Translations under genes and position numbers: made by a program
Shown: one piece after another, positions 8,175-17,051 of the stretch
Position numbering within the stretch: position 1 is the first letter of the stretch
Layout of the letters: every line of letters starts with the position of its first letter
The notes under the pieces: generated by a model
What the model saw: the letters and a program-made list of their open reading frames with translations, nothing else
Told to the model about the DNA's origin: nothing
The model's database searches: none
Source: Bifidobacterium magnum
GTDB taxonomy: Bacteria > Actinomycetota > Actinomycetes > Actinomycetales > Bifidobacteriaceae
Length of the DNA: 64,000 nt
Direction of reading: 5' to 3'
Assembly (NCBI RefSeq): GCF_000741255.1
Contig: NZ_JGZB01000004.1
Coordinates: 1-64,000 of the forward strand

Positions 8175-8310
8175 AAATCACAGATGATTTGGCAATGGCG
8201 CGATCGAATTTCATTAGAAAAGTCGCACCGTCACTAAATCAAGAAGCAATTTCTGCCTTCACCCACAGCGATGTGACAAGGCAATTGAATCTGAAGGAAA
8301 GTGGGCAAAT

Positions 8311-9165
8311 ATGATCAGCATGGCCGGCAAGGCGGTTCGCCGCTGGTGGGCGCTGTTTGTGCTGCCGACGTTCTTGGCATTCATTATCGGATTCATTGTT
8401 CCGTTTATCTACGGCGTATACCTGAGCTTCTGCAAGTTCACTACCGTAATCGATGCCAAACCAGTCGGTTTCTCAAATTACGTCAAGGCATTCCAGGACA
8501 AGACGTTCCTGCATGCATTGGGATTCTCTACTCTGTTGACGATCGTCACCACGATCATCATTAACGTCGTCGCGTTCGCCGTGGCGTACTTGCTTACGAA
8601 GTCGATTCGCGGCTCGAACATCTTCCGTTCCGTCTTCTTCATGCCGAACCTCATCGGCGGCATCATCCTGGGCTACATCTGGATGCTGCTGCTCAACGGT
8701 GTGCTTCAGCACTGGGGCCGTACGCTGACCTATAGCGCGGTCTACGGCTTCTGGGGCTTGGTCATCCTGGTCTGCTGGCAGCAAATCGGTTACATGATGA
8801 TCATCTACATCGCCGGTATGCAGTCCCTGCCGACCGACGTCCTCGAAGCTGCTTCGGTGGATGGCGCCAATGGCCGCCAGACCATGTTCAAGATCATCAT
8901 TCCGCTCATGATGCCGTCCATCACGGTGTGCTCGTTCCTTACGGTCACCAACGGCTTCAAGCTCTATGATCAGAACCTCGCACTTACCGCAGGCAACCCG
9001 ATGAAGATGTCTGAAGGTCTTGCACTGAACATTACGAACACGTTCTACGGTGTTTCCGGACAGGAAGGCGTTGGCCAGGCCAAGGCTGTGCTGTTCTTCA
9101 TTCTTGTCGCTGTGGTCGCTTTGCTGCAGAACAAGCTCACTACGTCTAAGGAGGTGGCAGCCTGA
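8311..9165 (+). CDS. Sugar ABC transporter permease, MalF/UgpA type
   Basis: 284 residues, six predicted membrane helices beginning about residue 13 (ALFVLPTFLAFIIGFIVPFIYG). The cytoplasmic coupling loop EAASVDGANGRQTMFKIIIPLMMPS (about 177-201) is the EAA motif that contacts the ATPase. It forms the channel with the next gene product for uptake of an oligosaccharide. GAAGGAAAG precedes the ATG. Its stop overlaps the next start (TGATG), giving tight coupling. No ATPase gene follows; in bifidobacteria a shared MsiK/MalK-type ATPase encoded elsewhere is usual. Confidence 0.92.
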   Translation: MISMAGKAVRRWWALFVLPTFLAFIIGFIVPFIYGVYLSFCKFTTVIDAKPVGFSNYVKAFQDKTFLHALGFSTLLTIVTTIIINVVAFAVAYLLTKSIRGSNIFRSVFFMPNLIGGIILGYIWMLLLNGVLQHWGRTLTYSAVYGFWGLVILVCWQQIGYMMIIYIAGMQSLPTDVLEAASVDGANGRQTMFKIIIPLMMPSITVCSFLTVTNGFKLYDQNLALTAGNPMKMSEGLALNITNTFYGVSGQEGVGQAKAVLFFILVAVVALLQNKLTTSKEVAA

Positions 9166-10004
9166 TGAATACCGATAAGCCAAAGCACGGAGTATTGTGG
9201 ACCGTATTCTTCTCGGTCCTGTCGCTGGCATGGGTTTACCCAATCTTCCTGGTCATCCTCAACTCGTTCAAGTCGAAGTCGGAAATCAGCCTTTCCACGT
9301 TCTCGTTCCCAGCGGGCGACTCGTTCGTGGGCTTCGACAACTACGTTCGCGGCGTGGAAACCACCGACTTCTTCGCCAGCTTCGGTTGGACGCTACTGGT
9401 CACCGTCGGCTCGGTCATCCTGATTCTCGTGTGCACCTCGATGTGCGCATGGTGGATCGTTCGTGTGAACAACTGGGTTGCCAAGGCACTGTATATGCTG
9501 TTCCTGTTCAACATGATCGTCCCGTTCCAGATGCTGATGTTCACGCTGTCCTGGCTCGCTGATCGCCTCGGACTGAACACCCCATGGGGCCTGTGCTTCA
9601 TCTACCTTGGCTTCGGTGCCGGCCTGGCCGTGTTCATCTTCACGGGTGTGGTCAAGGGCATTCCGGAGTCCATGGAAGAGTCCGCCATGATCGATGGCGC
9701 TTCCGTCCCGCGTGTCTTCTTCCAGATCGTGGTGCCGGTCATGCGTCCGTCCATCATCTCCGTGGCCATTCTGCAGGCCATGTGGATCTGGAACGACTAC
9801 CTCCTGCCATACCTGACCTTGGATCTGAATAAGTACAAGACGATTTCCGTCGCTATTCAGTACCTCAAGGGTGGCTACGGCTCCATCGATATGGGCGCCA
9901 TGATGGCCTGCCTCGTGCTCGCCATCGTGCCGATCATCATCTTCTACCTGATCTGCCAGAAGTACATCGTCAAGGGTGTCATGGCAGGCGCTGTGAAGGG
10001 CTGA
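9165..10004 (+). CDS. Sugar ABC transporter permease, MalG/UgpE type
   Basis: 279 residues, six predicted membrane helices. The EAA loop is ESAMIDGASVPRVFFQIVVP (about 173-192). Partner of the preceding permease, with a 1-bp TGATG overlap; GGAGG lies 8 bases before the ATG inside the upstream gene. A strong terminator follows 21 bases after the stop, so the unit is bicistronic. The matching binding protein is probably the lipoprotein at 4886-6214, an inference from proximity and shared operator-like sequences. Confidence 0.92.
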   Translation: MNTDKPKHGVLWTVFFSVLSLAWVYPIFLVILNSFKSKSEISLSTFSFPAGDSFVGFDNYVRGVETTDFFASFGWTLLVTVGSVILILVCTSMCAWWIVRVNNWVAKALYMLFLFNMIVPFQMLMFTLSWLADRLGLNTPWGLCFIYLGFGAGLAVFIFTGVVKGIPESMEESAMIDGASVPRVFFQIVVPVMRPSIISVAILQAMWIWNDYLLPYLTLDLNKYKTISVAIQYLKGGYGSIDMGAMMACLVLAIVPIIIFYLICQKYIVKGVMAGAVKG

Positions 10005-10025
10005 TCTTTCTCCCATCTCCTCCTG

Positions 10026-10059
10026 AAAAGGCGGGCGGTCTACGGATCGTCCGCCTTTT
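10026..10059 (+). terminator. Terminator of the permease operon
   Basis: AAAAGGCGGGCGGTC pairs with GATCGTCCGCCTTTT (two G-U pairs) around a TACG loop. The stem ends in TTTT and a T-rich tail (CATATTTTTC). Confidence 0.88.
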
Positions 10060-10169
10060 CATATTTTTCTCTTGGTGCAGCCATCGGGCGCTGTCGGTAC
10101 TGTATAACCAGAAGGACGCGAACCGGACATTACCGGGAAGCCTCGTGAATGATCAAATGAAGGAATCTC

Positions 10170-10790
10170 ATGCATTTTCTTGATGCCGACTCGAAGTTCA
10201 TGAACGCATGGACGAATCTGACGGATGCAATCTGGATCAATATTCTGATGACCATCACGAGCCTGCCGATTTTCACTATCGGTGCGTCGCTGGCGGCCGG
10301 CCAAACGGCGATCCGCAAGTTGATGAATAGTGAGGGACACCTCACGAAAGCGTATTTCCGCGCGTTTAAAGAGAACTTTGTCAAGGCGACCGTAATCTGG
10401 ATCATCTTTGGTCTCGCCGGATTCGTCTGCCTGTATTCGTGGGTCATTTTGCAGATTTCGGGACTGCTGATTCCGAAAATCGCGCTGACCGTGGTTTGGT
10501 TCATCGGTTTCGAATGGGTGTTCGCGCTGCAGGCACGTTTCGAAAATACGATCGGTAAGACCATTTCGAACGCTTATATTTTTGGTGTCACGTATTTCTG
10601 GGGCACACTCGCGATGGCGGGCATCGATATTTTGGTCGCGTTTATTGTGATCGCCAGCTGGTTCCTGCTGCCGCAGGGCCTGTTCCTGCTCGCGATTCTC
10701 GGTTACGGTTGCGTGCTGACCGCGCATGTGCCGATCCAGGAATACTTCTTCCACAAGGGCGGCTATTTGAAGAAGGACTCTGAGCGGTAG
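10170..10790 (+). CDS. YesL family (DUF624) membrane protein
   Basis: 206 residues, about five hydrophobic segments and the YesL-family opening FMNAWTNLTDAIWINILMTITSLPIFTIGAS. Members are often encoded beside sugar ABC permeases and glycoside hydrolases; the biochemical role is unknown. AAGGAA precedes ATG 10170. It is downstream of the permease terminator but in the same direction, so it may have its own promoter. Context suggests a link to carbohydrate uptake. Confidence 0.85.
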   Translation: MHFLDADSKFMNAWTNLTDAIWINILMTITSLPIFTIGASLAAGQTAIRKLMNSEGHLTKAYFRAFKENFVKATVIWIIFGLAGFVCLYSWVILQISGLLIPKIALTVVWFIGFEWVFALQARFENTIGKTISNAYIFGVTYFWGTLAMAGIDILVAFIVIASWFLLPQGLFLLAILGYGCVLTAHVPIQEYFFHKGGYLKKDSER

Positions 10791-10817
10791 TCTTTGGGCT
10801 CTCTCTGAATATCAGGT

Positions 10818-11271
10818 GCGCGTAAAAATCTGCGGTTAACGAGTTAGTTGCGTTTTTGATCGTAAATATTTGCAGCTAACGTCTTAACCGCACTTTTTGT
10901 GCGTAAAAATCCGCGGTTTACTTCTTACCTGCGTAAAAATACGCAGGTTTTTCTTTATCCGCACTTTTTGTGCGTGAAAATCTGCAATTTACTAGTTAGA
11001 CGACGATTTTTCACGTGAATTTTTGCAGATTACTAGTTAGTTGCGGTTTTTAGTCGAGACACGCCGCGGAACGCGAATGAAAAGCGCGGCTAAGGCGTTA
11101 TTTGCAGTTTTTTCACGTGAATAATCGTAGGTTTATGAATAATCCGCGTATTTTTACGCAACTAACGAGGAAACCGCAAATTTTAACGGTCGAAAAGTGC
11201 AGATAAGACGTTAACTGCGTATTTTTACGCGGGTAAGTAGCAAACTGCAGATTTTAACGGTCAAAAGCCAC
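10818..11271. repeat. Long AT-rich intergenic array B (71-bp period)
   Basis: Same family as array A. Left-hand units start GCGTAAAAATC (10819 onward, lengths 81 and 71 bp by hand count), then a stretch nearly identical to array A. The core has AGACACGCCGCGG at 11057-11069, and right-hand 71-bp units run 11132-11202 and 11203-11273. The left motif and the right motif ATTTTTACGC are reverse complements, so the array is a large imperfect inverted repeat. No ORF. It fills the gap between the YesL-like gene and carbonic anhydrase. Confidence 0.85.
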
Positions 11272-11363
11272 TTGATGGCGACCCAATACCGACGTAAGAG
11301 CCGCCAGTAAATCGCAACTAGCGGATTATGACGTTGCGTACGCGTCGCTCAATATTCTCTCGC

Positions 11364-11369
11364 TAATAT
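11364..11369 (+). promoter_or_regulatory. Putative -10 element for a leaderless carbonic anhydrase mRNA
   Basis: TAATAT ends 7 bases before ATG 11377, the spacing expected if transcription starts at the start codon. No ribosome-binding site precedes either candidate ATG (11368 or 11377), and no clear -35 is seen. Confidence 0.4.
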
Positions 11370-11376
11370 GAGCGGT

Positions 11377-12069
11377 ATGACAGAAGAATCAGTAGTCAAC
11401 GACGATACGGTAACAGTCGACGAGAGTACGGCAAGTGGCGTCTGGAGTGCACTGCTCGCCGGCAATCGCCGATTCCAGAAGCGCACGGACGCTTCAGAAA
11501 ATGCAACTGCGGAAAATGAGACCGCGGAACATAAGAACACGCAAACGCGTGCGCAAGATGCGCGTCCGAAGGCGATCGTGCTCGCGTGCGCGGATGGCCG
11601 TGTCACTCCGGACACCATTTTCGACGCGCAGCTCGGCGAACTTTATACCGTGCGCACGGCCGGCAATATTGCCGGTCCCGACGCGATCGCGTCGCTTGAA
11701 TTCGCCGTGGACCGTACGGACGCCAAACTGCTTGTCGTGCTCGGACACGAGGACTGCCAGGCGCTCAAATATGCGGCCGAAGGTGTGGAAGACATAGTGA
11801 AAAGCGGCGTTCCGCTCGACGACGTTGATGAAGAGCTCGAATCCGCCACGAATCCGATCCTGAAATTCGCGGGCAATTCCGTATGGCAGGCGCGCATGGC
11901 CGGACTTGAGCGCGCGGAAGATTTCGAGCAGGTGCATATTGCGCACACGATCGAGGCGCTTGTTACAGACAGTGACGTGATTCGTGCGGCGCTCGCCAAC
12001 GACCGGCTCATGATTGTGGGCGCGCGCTACGTATTGAAGACGGGAGCGGTGGAAGTACTCAGTTTCTGA
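11377..12069 (+). CDS. Beta-class carbonic anhydrase
   Basis: 230 residues from ATG 11377. Interconverts CO2 and bicarbonate with a zinc ion in the cytosol. The zinc ligands and dyad are visible: Cys71-x-Asp73-x-Arg75 in CADGR, then His124 and Cys127 in HEDC. CADGR replaces the commoner CSDSR but keeps all catalytic residues. The first 60 residues are acidic and Ala/Thr/Glu-rich, a variable region. An alternative ATG lies at 11368. Thirteen bases separate it from the next gene, so the two may be co-transcribed. Confidence 0.88.
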   Translation: MTEESVVNDDTVTVDESTASGVWSALLAGNRRFQKRTDASENATAENETAEHKNTQTRAQDARPKAIVLACADGRVTPDTIFDAQLGELYTVRTAGNIAGPDAIASLEFAVDRTDAKLLVVLGHEDCQALKYAAEGVEDIVKSGVPLDDVDEELESATNPILKFAGNSVWQARMAGLERAEDFEQVHIAHTIEALVTDSDVIRAALANDRLMIVGARYVLKTGAVEVLSF

Positions 12070-12082
12070 GTAAGGTAATGCT

Positions 12083-13408
12083 ATGTCCCTCGGATTGAAC
12101 ATTCTGTTAATTTTCGTATTTCTGTTGCTCGGCGCGGTTTTTGCCGGCACGGAGCTCGCGCTCGTATCGTTGCGCGGGTCGCAAATTGACCAAATGGAGC
12201 AGGAGGACACGCGCGGCGCCCGTGTGGCCAAAATCGCGCGTGATCCGAACACGTTCCTGTCGACCGTGCAAATCGGCGTGACGTTGTGCGGCTTCCTGTC
12301 CGCATCGTTCGGTGAATCGTCGATTTCGCCGTATGTGGTGCCCGTAATTGAAAATTGGGGCGTGCCCGCGTCCGTGGCGCCGCCGTTGACGACGATCGTA
12401 CTCACGTTGGTCGTTTCGTACTGCTCCATTGTAATTTCCGAAATGGTGCCCAAGCGCATCGCCATGCAGCGCAACGAGCAGATCGCGCGCGCCGTGGTGC
12501 CCGCCATTGATGTGTTCGCAAAGATCTGCCGTCCGATTATTTGGTTGATCGGCAAGAATACCAACGGTTTGGTGCGTCTGTTCGGCTTCGATCCGAACGA
12601 AACGGAAAGTGAAGTGTCCGACGAGGAGCTGCGCGTGCTCGTCAATTCGAATACGAATCTTACGAAAGACGAGCGCACGATTCTCGACGACGTGTTCGAC
12701 GCGTCCGAAACGATTGTGGCCGAAGTCATGCGTCCGCGTGCGGATGTGGAGTTCCTGGAAGGCGCGATGCCGCTGGCCGAGGCCGCGGAACATGTGCGCG
12801 ACCTGCCATACTCGCGCTACCCTGTCACGGGCAAGGATTTCGATGATGTGCTCGGCTTTGTGCATGTGCGCGACCTACTGGACGTGCGCGATCCCGACGC
12901 CAAAACCGTCGCCGACGTGACACGCGAGGGCATTTCGTTGCCGGGTACGTCCAAGCTGTTGCCGAGCCTGTCGCTGTTGCGTCAGCGCGGCATCCACTTG
13001 GCCGTCGTGATTGACGAATATGGCGGTACGGACGGCATTGTGACGCTCGAGGACCTTACGGAGGAATTGATCGGCGATATTCGCGACGAATACGATCTGC
13101 CCGAAGAAACGGAACGTCCAAAAATATTTACGAACGGTGTCGCGACTGTTGACGGCGGCATGACAATCGAAGATTTCGACGATCTTACGGGAGTGACGCT
13201 CGAAGACGGTCCGTATGAGACGATCGCCGGCTATTTCCTCGCGAAGACGGGAAAGATGGGCGAAGTTGGCGACCAGCTTACGGAAGACGGCTATACGATG
13301 ACCGTTTCGAAAGTCGACGGCCGCCGTATCGAGACGATCCAGATCACCAAAAAGAATGCCGACACCGAGTCGGATGCGGCTGACAAGTCCGCAAAATCGG
13401 CCAATTAA
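12083..13408 (+). CDS. CNNM/CorC (HlyC) family transporter-like protein with CBS domains
   Basis: 441 residues. An N-terminal DUF21/CNNM membrane domain (about 1-190, at least three hydrophobic segments) includes [11 protein letters not shown], then a CBS-pair region (about 205-330, e.g. [14 protein letters not shown] and [18 protein letters not shown]), and a C-terminal CorC/HlyC domain (about 345-425). Such proteins are linked to magnesium or cobalt efflux and are often misnamed hemolysins. AAGG sits before the ATG. The tail is rich in Asp/Ser/Lys. It probably shares an mRNA with carbonic anhydrase upstream. Confidence 0.9.
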   Translation: MSLGLNILLIFVFLLLGAVFAGTELALVSLRGSQIDQMEQEDTRGARVAKIARDPNTFLSTVQIGVTLCGFLSASFGESSISPYVVPVIENWGVPASVAPPLTTIVLTLVVSYCSIVISEMVPKRIAMQRNEQIARAVVPAIDVFAKICRPIIWLIGKNTNGLVRLFGFDPNETESEVSDEELRVLVNSNTNLTKDERTILDDVFDASETIVAEVMRPRADVEFLEGAMPLAEAAEHVRDLPYSRYPVTGKDFDDVLGFVHVRDLLDVRDPDAKTVADVTREGISLPGTSKLLPSLSLLRQRGIHLAVVIDEYGGTDGIVTLEDLTEELIGDIRDEYDLPEETERPKIFTNGVATVDGGMTIEDFDDLTGVTLEDGPYETIAGYFLAKTGKMGEVGDQLTEDGYTMTVSKVDGRRIETIQITKKNADTESDAADKSAKSAN

Positions 13409-13426
13409 ACCGGCGGCGAGCGCAGG

Positions 13427-13834
13427 ATGAAACGGAAACTGCTGTACATAAGTGCGCTGGTAGCAGGGATATATGTAGTGGTGCTGCTCGCTGCGTCGGC
13501 TTGGGAATATAAGGCGTGGACCGATTACAGTATGGCTCGTTCCCAAAATGACAATGCCACGCAGGCGTCGCTGTCTGTAGAGGATTTGGCGGCCCGGATG
13601 CGTGCCTCCGATCGCGAGTGGAAAGCGGACCATCCTTATCCGGTCCTGTTGCGGCGCACGGCGCAAGATGTAAATCAAGTGTCCATATGGGTGCCGGCCA
13701 CGATCGGGCACGCCCGTTATTTATCTGGACGAACTCAAGATTTATATGACAATACCGATGCGCATATTGATTTTGTGGCGCAGGTTTCCAGCGATTTGTG
13801 CCAAAGCATGGTGCAGTGCTACGCGCATGATTAA
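13427..13834 (+). CDS. Hypothetical membrane-anchored protein
   Basis: 135 residues. One N-terminal hydrophobic segment (LLYISALVAGIYVVVLLAASAW, about 5-26) after a Lys/Arg start, so probably anchored with the remainder outside. The rest resembles no family I recognise. A Cys pair (SSDLCQSMVQCYAHD) ends the protein and could form a disulfide. It follows the CNNM gene by 18 bp. Its stop codon overlaps the stop of the opposite-strand SCP-like gene. Confidence 0.65.
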   Translation: MKRKLLYISALVAGIYVVVLLAASAWEYKAWTDYSMARSQNDNATQASLSVEDLAARMRASDREWKADHPYPVLLRRTAQDVNQVSIWVPATIGHARYLSGRTQDLYDNTDAHIDFVAQVSSDLCQSMVQCYAHD

Positions 13835-14238
13835 AGCGGCAGTAAGGCGGAAAGATTGTCGCGCTCGCCTACCGCACTGATGTGGCCGGCCTCGCGTTCC
13901 TCGTCCCATGTGGTGATGCCGGTAGCCAGGCGCAACCAGACGGGCGGGTCGAGTTCGATGACGTCGGGCGGCGTGAGATTGTGCGGATCTGAGGCGGGGC
14001 CGTCGAGAATTTTGACGGCGCTGAACGGTGCGACGCGCACTTCCACGCCTGGGCCGGGCGCCTTGCGTTCCAGCACAAAGAGCGAGAATCGTACGGCCAT
14101 GGCCATGGTGCGGCGGTCGAGGCGCGGGTTGACTTGTAACGGATCGGTTTGACGGGCGCGTTCTTCGAGCGCCGCGGCGCGCCACGCCGAGAACGCCTGC
14201 TCGCCTGCCGGCATGTCTTGTTCACGAATTGCAGCCAT
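13831..14238 (-). CDS. Sterol carrier-like (SCP) domain protein
   Basis: 135 residues. The layout (an N-terminal helix with AFSAWRAAALEERARQ, then PRLDRRTMAMAVRFSLFVLERKAPGPGVEVRVAPFSAVKI and a C-terminal DPPVWLRLATG motif) resembles the short actinobacterial sterol-carrier-type proteins. The ligand is unknown. Converges with, and overlaps by 4 bp, the preceding plus-strand gene. Moderately sure of the family; no biochemical role can be inferred. Confidence 0.65.
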   Translation of the reverse strand: MAAIREQDMPAGEQAFSAWRAAALEERARQTDPLQVNPRLDRRTMAMAVRFSLFVLERKAPGPGVEVRVAPFSAVKILDGPASDPHNLTPPDVIELDPPVWLRLATGITTWDEEREAGHISAVGERDNLSALLPL

Positions 14239-14424
14239 GTCTCCACCGTACCCGATGAAATAGGCGCTTAGGTGATTTCACCAGCCAAAACGTTGTAGCG
14301 AATATATAGTGAGACGGACGTAATGAACAAATTCGCAGGCTGAAAAGACTCAAGTAATGATTACGTTTTCAGTAAGCTATGTCAAGAATCATCTTTGTGT
14401 GGTACGCTTGCTTATGAGAACGTA

Positions 14425-14448
14425 TGCAAACGATGTGCAGCGTTTGCA
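14425..14448 (+). promoter_or_regulatory. Inverted repeat upstream of glycogen phosphorylase
   Basis: TGCAAACG and CGTTTGCA arms (8 bp, perfect) separated by 8 bp, 69 bases before the start codon. The half-site matches the LacI-type operators at 8.0 kb (CAAACG/CGTTTG) but with a spacer inserted, so binding by the same regulator is speculative. Confidence 0.5.
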
Positions 14449-14490
14449 GAATGCAAAGAGGCTTTCTTTTGCGTGATCGTTCAAACGCAA

Positions 14491-14513
14491 CTAACTGTTC
14501 CAAAGGGAGTTAG
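14491..14513 (+). promoter_or_regulatory. Hairpin sequestering the glgP ribosome-binding site
   Basis: CTAACT (14491-14496) pairs perfectly with AGTTAG (14508-14513). The Shine-Dalgarno stretch AAGGGAG lies in the loop and the right arm, 4 bases from the stem end to the ATG. Folding would limit ribosome access. The loop is 11 bases and the stem short, so the effect may be modest. Confidence 0.45.
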
Positions 14514-14516
14514 GTT

Positions 14517-16970
14517 ATGACTGAATTAACCGCACCGAAGTCTTCGATCACTTCGAGCGAGTTCGCAGATGAGCTTCGCGAACAACTCAAATACACGCAA
14601 GGCGTCACGGTAGAGCAGGCAACCGCTGCCGATGTATATGTAGCAGCCGCCACCGCGGTACGCCGTCATCTCATGGATTCGTGGATGACCACCCAACAAG
14701 ACATGATCAACGGCAACACGAAGGCCGTTGGATACCTTTCCGCAGAGTTCCTCATGGGCAAGCAGCTGCGCAATGCTTTGCTCAACGCGGGCCTGACAGA
14801 GCAATTCGACGAAGCCGTGGAATCCCTCGGCTTTGACGTTCAGGACGTTGTGGACGCCGAATATGAACCGGGCCTTGGCAACGGCGGCTTGGGCCGTCTG
14901 GCCGCCTGCTTCATCGATTCGCTGGCTTCGCTGGGCGTACCGGCCTTCGGCTACGGCATCCAGTACAAGTACGGCATCTTCCGCCAGGAATTCGACGAGG
15001 ACGGCAAGCAGGTTGAACGTCCCGACTACTGGCTGAGCAACGAAGACCCGTGGGGCCACATCGATTACGGCCGTTCCCAGCGCGTCAACTTCGGCGGCGA
15101 AGTCGTGGAAGAAAATGGCAAGCGCGTGTGGAAGCCGGCTTGGGCCGTGCGCGCCGTGCCCGTCGACTACATGGTGCCGGGCTACGCTTCGGGCCGCGTG
15201 AACACGCTGCGCCTGTGGCAGGCCAAGAGCTACGACGAGTTCGATTTGCTCGCCTTCAACAAGTCCGAGTACATGAAGGCCGTTGAGCCGCAGGTCAAGG
15301 CCGAGAACATCTCCAAGATCCTCTACCCGGAAGATTCCACGGAGGTTGGCAAGGAACTGCGCCTTGAGCAGCAGTACTTCTTCACCTGCGCGTCCATCCA
15401 CGACGCGATCCGCGTATTCTACCCGGGCCAGGACAAGCCGGATCTGACCACGTTCCCGGACAAGATCACGTTCCAGCTCAACGATACGCACCCGGTTATC
15501 GGCATTCCGGAACTCATGCGCGTACTGATTGACGAATACGGCTACGACTGGGATACGGCTTGGACGATTACGAACAAGACGTTCAACTACACGTGCCACA
15601 CGCTGCTTCCGGAAGCTCTGGAAGTGTGGTCCGCCAAGCTTATCGGCAAGCTGCTGCCGCGCCACCTCGAGATCATCAAGAAGATCAATGAGCAGTTCAT
15701 GGCCGAGCTCACCGGCCTGACCGACGACGCCGAGAAGATCGAGCGCATGCGCATTGTGACCGACGGCAAGGAGCCGGCTGTCCGCATGGCCTACCTGGCC
15801 ACCTACGCGGGCTCCCACGTCAATGGCGTGGCCGAGCTGCACTCCCAGCTGCTTAAGGACGTGACGCTGCGCGACTTCTCCGACCTGTACGACAAGAAGT
15901 TCACAAACGTGACGAACGGCGTGACGCCCCGCCGCTTCATCAAGCTCGCCAACCCGCGCCTGTCCAACCTCATCACCGAGGGTCTGGGCACCGACAAGTG
16001 GCTGGAAGACCTCGACATGCTCGAAGGCCTCGTGCCGCTGGCCCAGGACGACGAGTTCGTCAAGAAGTTCGCCCAGGTCAAGATGGACAACAAGATCGGC
16101 TTCTCGAACTTCGCGAAGCGCAACTTCAACATCGACGTGGACCCGAACACGATGTACAACACGATGATCAAGCGTCTGCACGAATACAAGCGCCAGTCGC
16201 TCAAGATCCTCGAGCTCATCGCCGACTACGCCGACGTCAAGGCCGGCAAGCTCGACATTGACAAGGTGACGCCGCGCACCGTGATCTTCGGTGCCAAGGC
16301 CGCTCCGGGCTACTACCTGGCCAAGATGACGATCCAGCTGATCAACAACGTGGCCAAGGTCGTCAACAACGATCCGGACATCAAGGGCAAGCTCAACGTG
16401 GTGTTCGTGCCGAACTACAACATCCGCGTGGCCCAGCACCTGATCCCCGCCACCGAACTTGACGAGCAGATTTCGCAGGCCGGCAAGGAAGCTTCGGGCA
16501 CCTCGAACATGAAGTTCGCGCTCAACGGCGCGCTGACCGTCGGCACGCTTGACGGCGCAAACGTGGAAATCCGCGCTCGCGTCGGCGCCGACAACTTCTT
16601 CCTGTTCGGCATGACCGTGGATGAAGTGGAAGCCATGTACGCCAACGGCTACGATCCGCGCAAGTACTACGAGTCCGATCCGCGCCTCAAGGGCGCCATC
16701 GACATGGTGGCCTCGGGCGTCTTCTCGAACGGCGACGAAGACACCTACGAGCCGCTCGTGCACGACTGGCTCAACAAGGACTGGTTCATGACGCTGGCCG
16801 ACTTTACGGCCTACCACGACGTCCAGTCCCAGATCGAGACGCTGTACGGCGATCAGCTCGAGTGGAACCGCAAGGCGCTGCTCAACGTGGCCAACTCCGG
16901 CTACTTCAGCTCCGACCGCTCCATCGAGGACTACCTCGAGCGCATCTGGAAGACGGGCCCGATGGCCTGA
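14517..16970 (+). CDS. glgP: Glycogen/maltodextrin phosphorylase
   Basis: 817 residues, the full length of a GT35 alpha-glucan phosphorylase. Cleaves alpha-1,4 glucan ends with phosphate to give glucose 1-phosphate, in the cytosol. Seen: EFLMGKQLRNALLN near residue 80, GNGGLGRLAAC (about 121-131), and the pyridoxal-phosphate region KEASGTSNMKFALNGA, whose Lys holds the cofactor (about 660-675). AAGGGAG sits 7 bases before the ATG, within a small hairpin. Codon use is strongly biased to GGC/AAG/GAC/AAC compared with neighbours, suggesting high expression. Works with the alpha-glucosidase pathway in glucan use. Confidence 0.97.
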   Translation: MTELTAPKSSITSSEFADELREQLKYTQGVTVEQATAADVYVAAATAVRRHLMDSWMTTQQDMINGNTKAVGYLSAEFLMGKQLRNALLNAGLTEQFDEAVESLGFDVQDVVDAEYEPGLGNGGLGRLAACFIDSLASLGVPAFGYGIQYKYGIFRQEFDEDGKQVERPDYWLSNEDPWGHIDYGRSQRVNFGGEVVEENGKRVWKPAWAVRAVPVDYMVPGYASGRVNTLRLWQAKSYDEFDLLAFNKSEYMKAVEPQVKAENISKILYPEDSTEVGKELRLEQQYFFTCASIHDAIRVFYPGQDKPDLTTFPDKITFQLNDTHPVIGIPELMRVLIDEYGYDWDTAWTITNKTFNYTCHTLLPEALEVWSAKLIGKLLPRHLEIIKKINEQFMAELTGLTDDAEKIERMRIVTDGKEPAVRMAYLATYAGSHVNGVAELHSQLLKDVTLRDFSDLYDKKFTNVTNGVTPRRFIKLANPRLSNLITEGLGTDKWLEDLDMLEGLVPLAQDDEFVKKFAQVKMDNKIGFSNFAKRNFNIDVDPNTMYNTMIKRLHEYKRQSLKILELIADYADVKAGKLDIDKVTPRTVIFGAKAAPGYYLAKMTIQLINNVAKVVNNDPDIKGKLNVVFVPNYNIRVAQHLIPATELDEQISQAGKEASGTSNMKFALNGALTVGTLDGANVEIRARVGADNFFLFGMTVDEVEAMYANGYDPRKYYESDPRLKGAIDMVASGVFSNGDEDTYEPLVHDWLNKDWFMTLADFTAYHDVQSQIETLYGDQLEWNRKALLNVANSGYFSSDRSIEDYLERIWKTGPMA

Positions 16971-16989
16971 TCCGGTCTAACGGCTTAAC

Positions 16990-17024
16990 AAAAGGGGCCG
17001 CACCCAATGGGTGCGACCCCTTTT
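16990..17024. terminator. Bidirectional terminator between glgP and the small membrane gene
   Basis: AAAAGGGGCCGCACCC / GGGTGCGACCCCTTTT stem with a three-base AAT loop and one C-A mismatch. It has TTTT on the right and A-tract on the left, so it serves both converging genes. Confidence 0.9.
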
Positions 17025-17051
17025 CGTCATCGATAACGAATTGAGAAAAAC

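Noticed and set aside
13427..13834. Secreted lipoprotein
   Set aside because: The N-terminal hydrophobic segment lacks a lipobox Cys; it is better described as a membrane anchor.
14526..16817. 763-codon minus-strand frame antisense to glgP
   Set aside because: The plus strand encodes a full-length phosphorylase with cofactor site; the antisense frame is open only because of the biased codon use.
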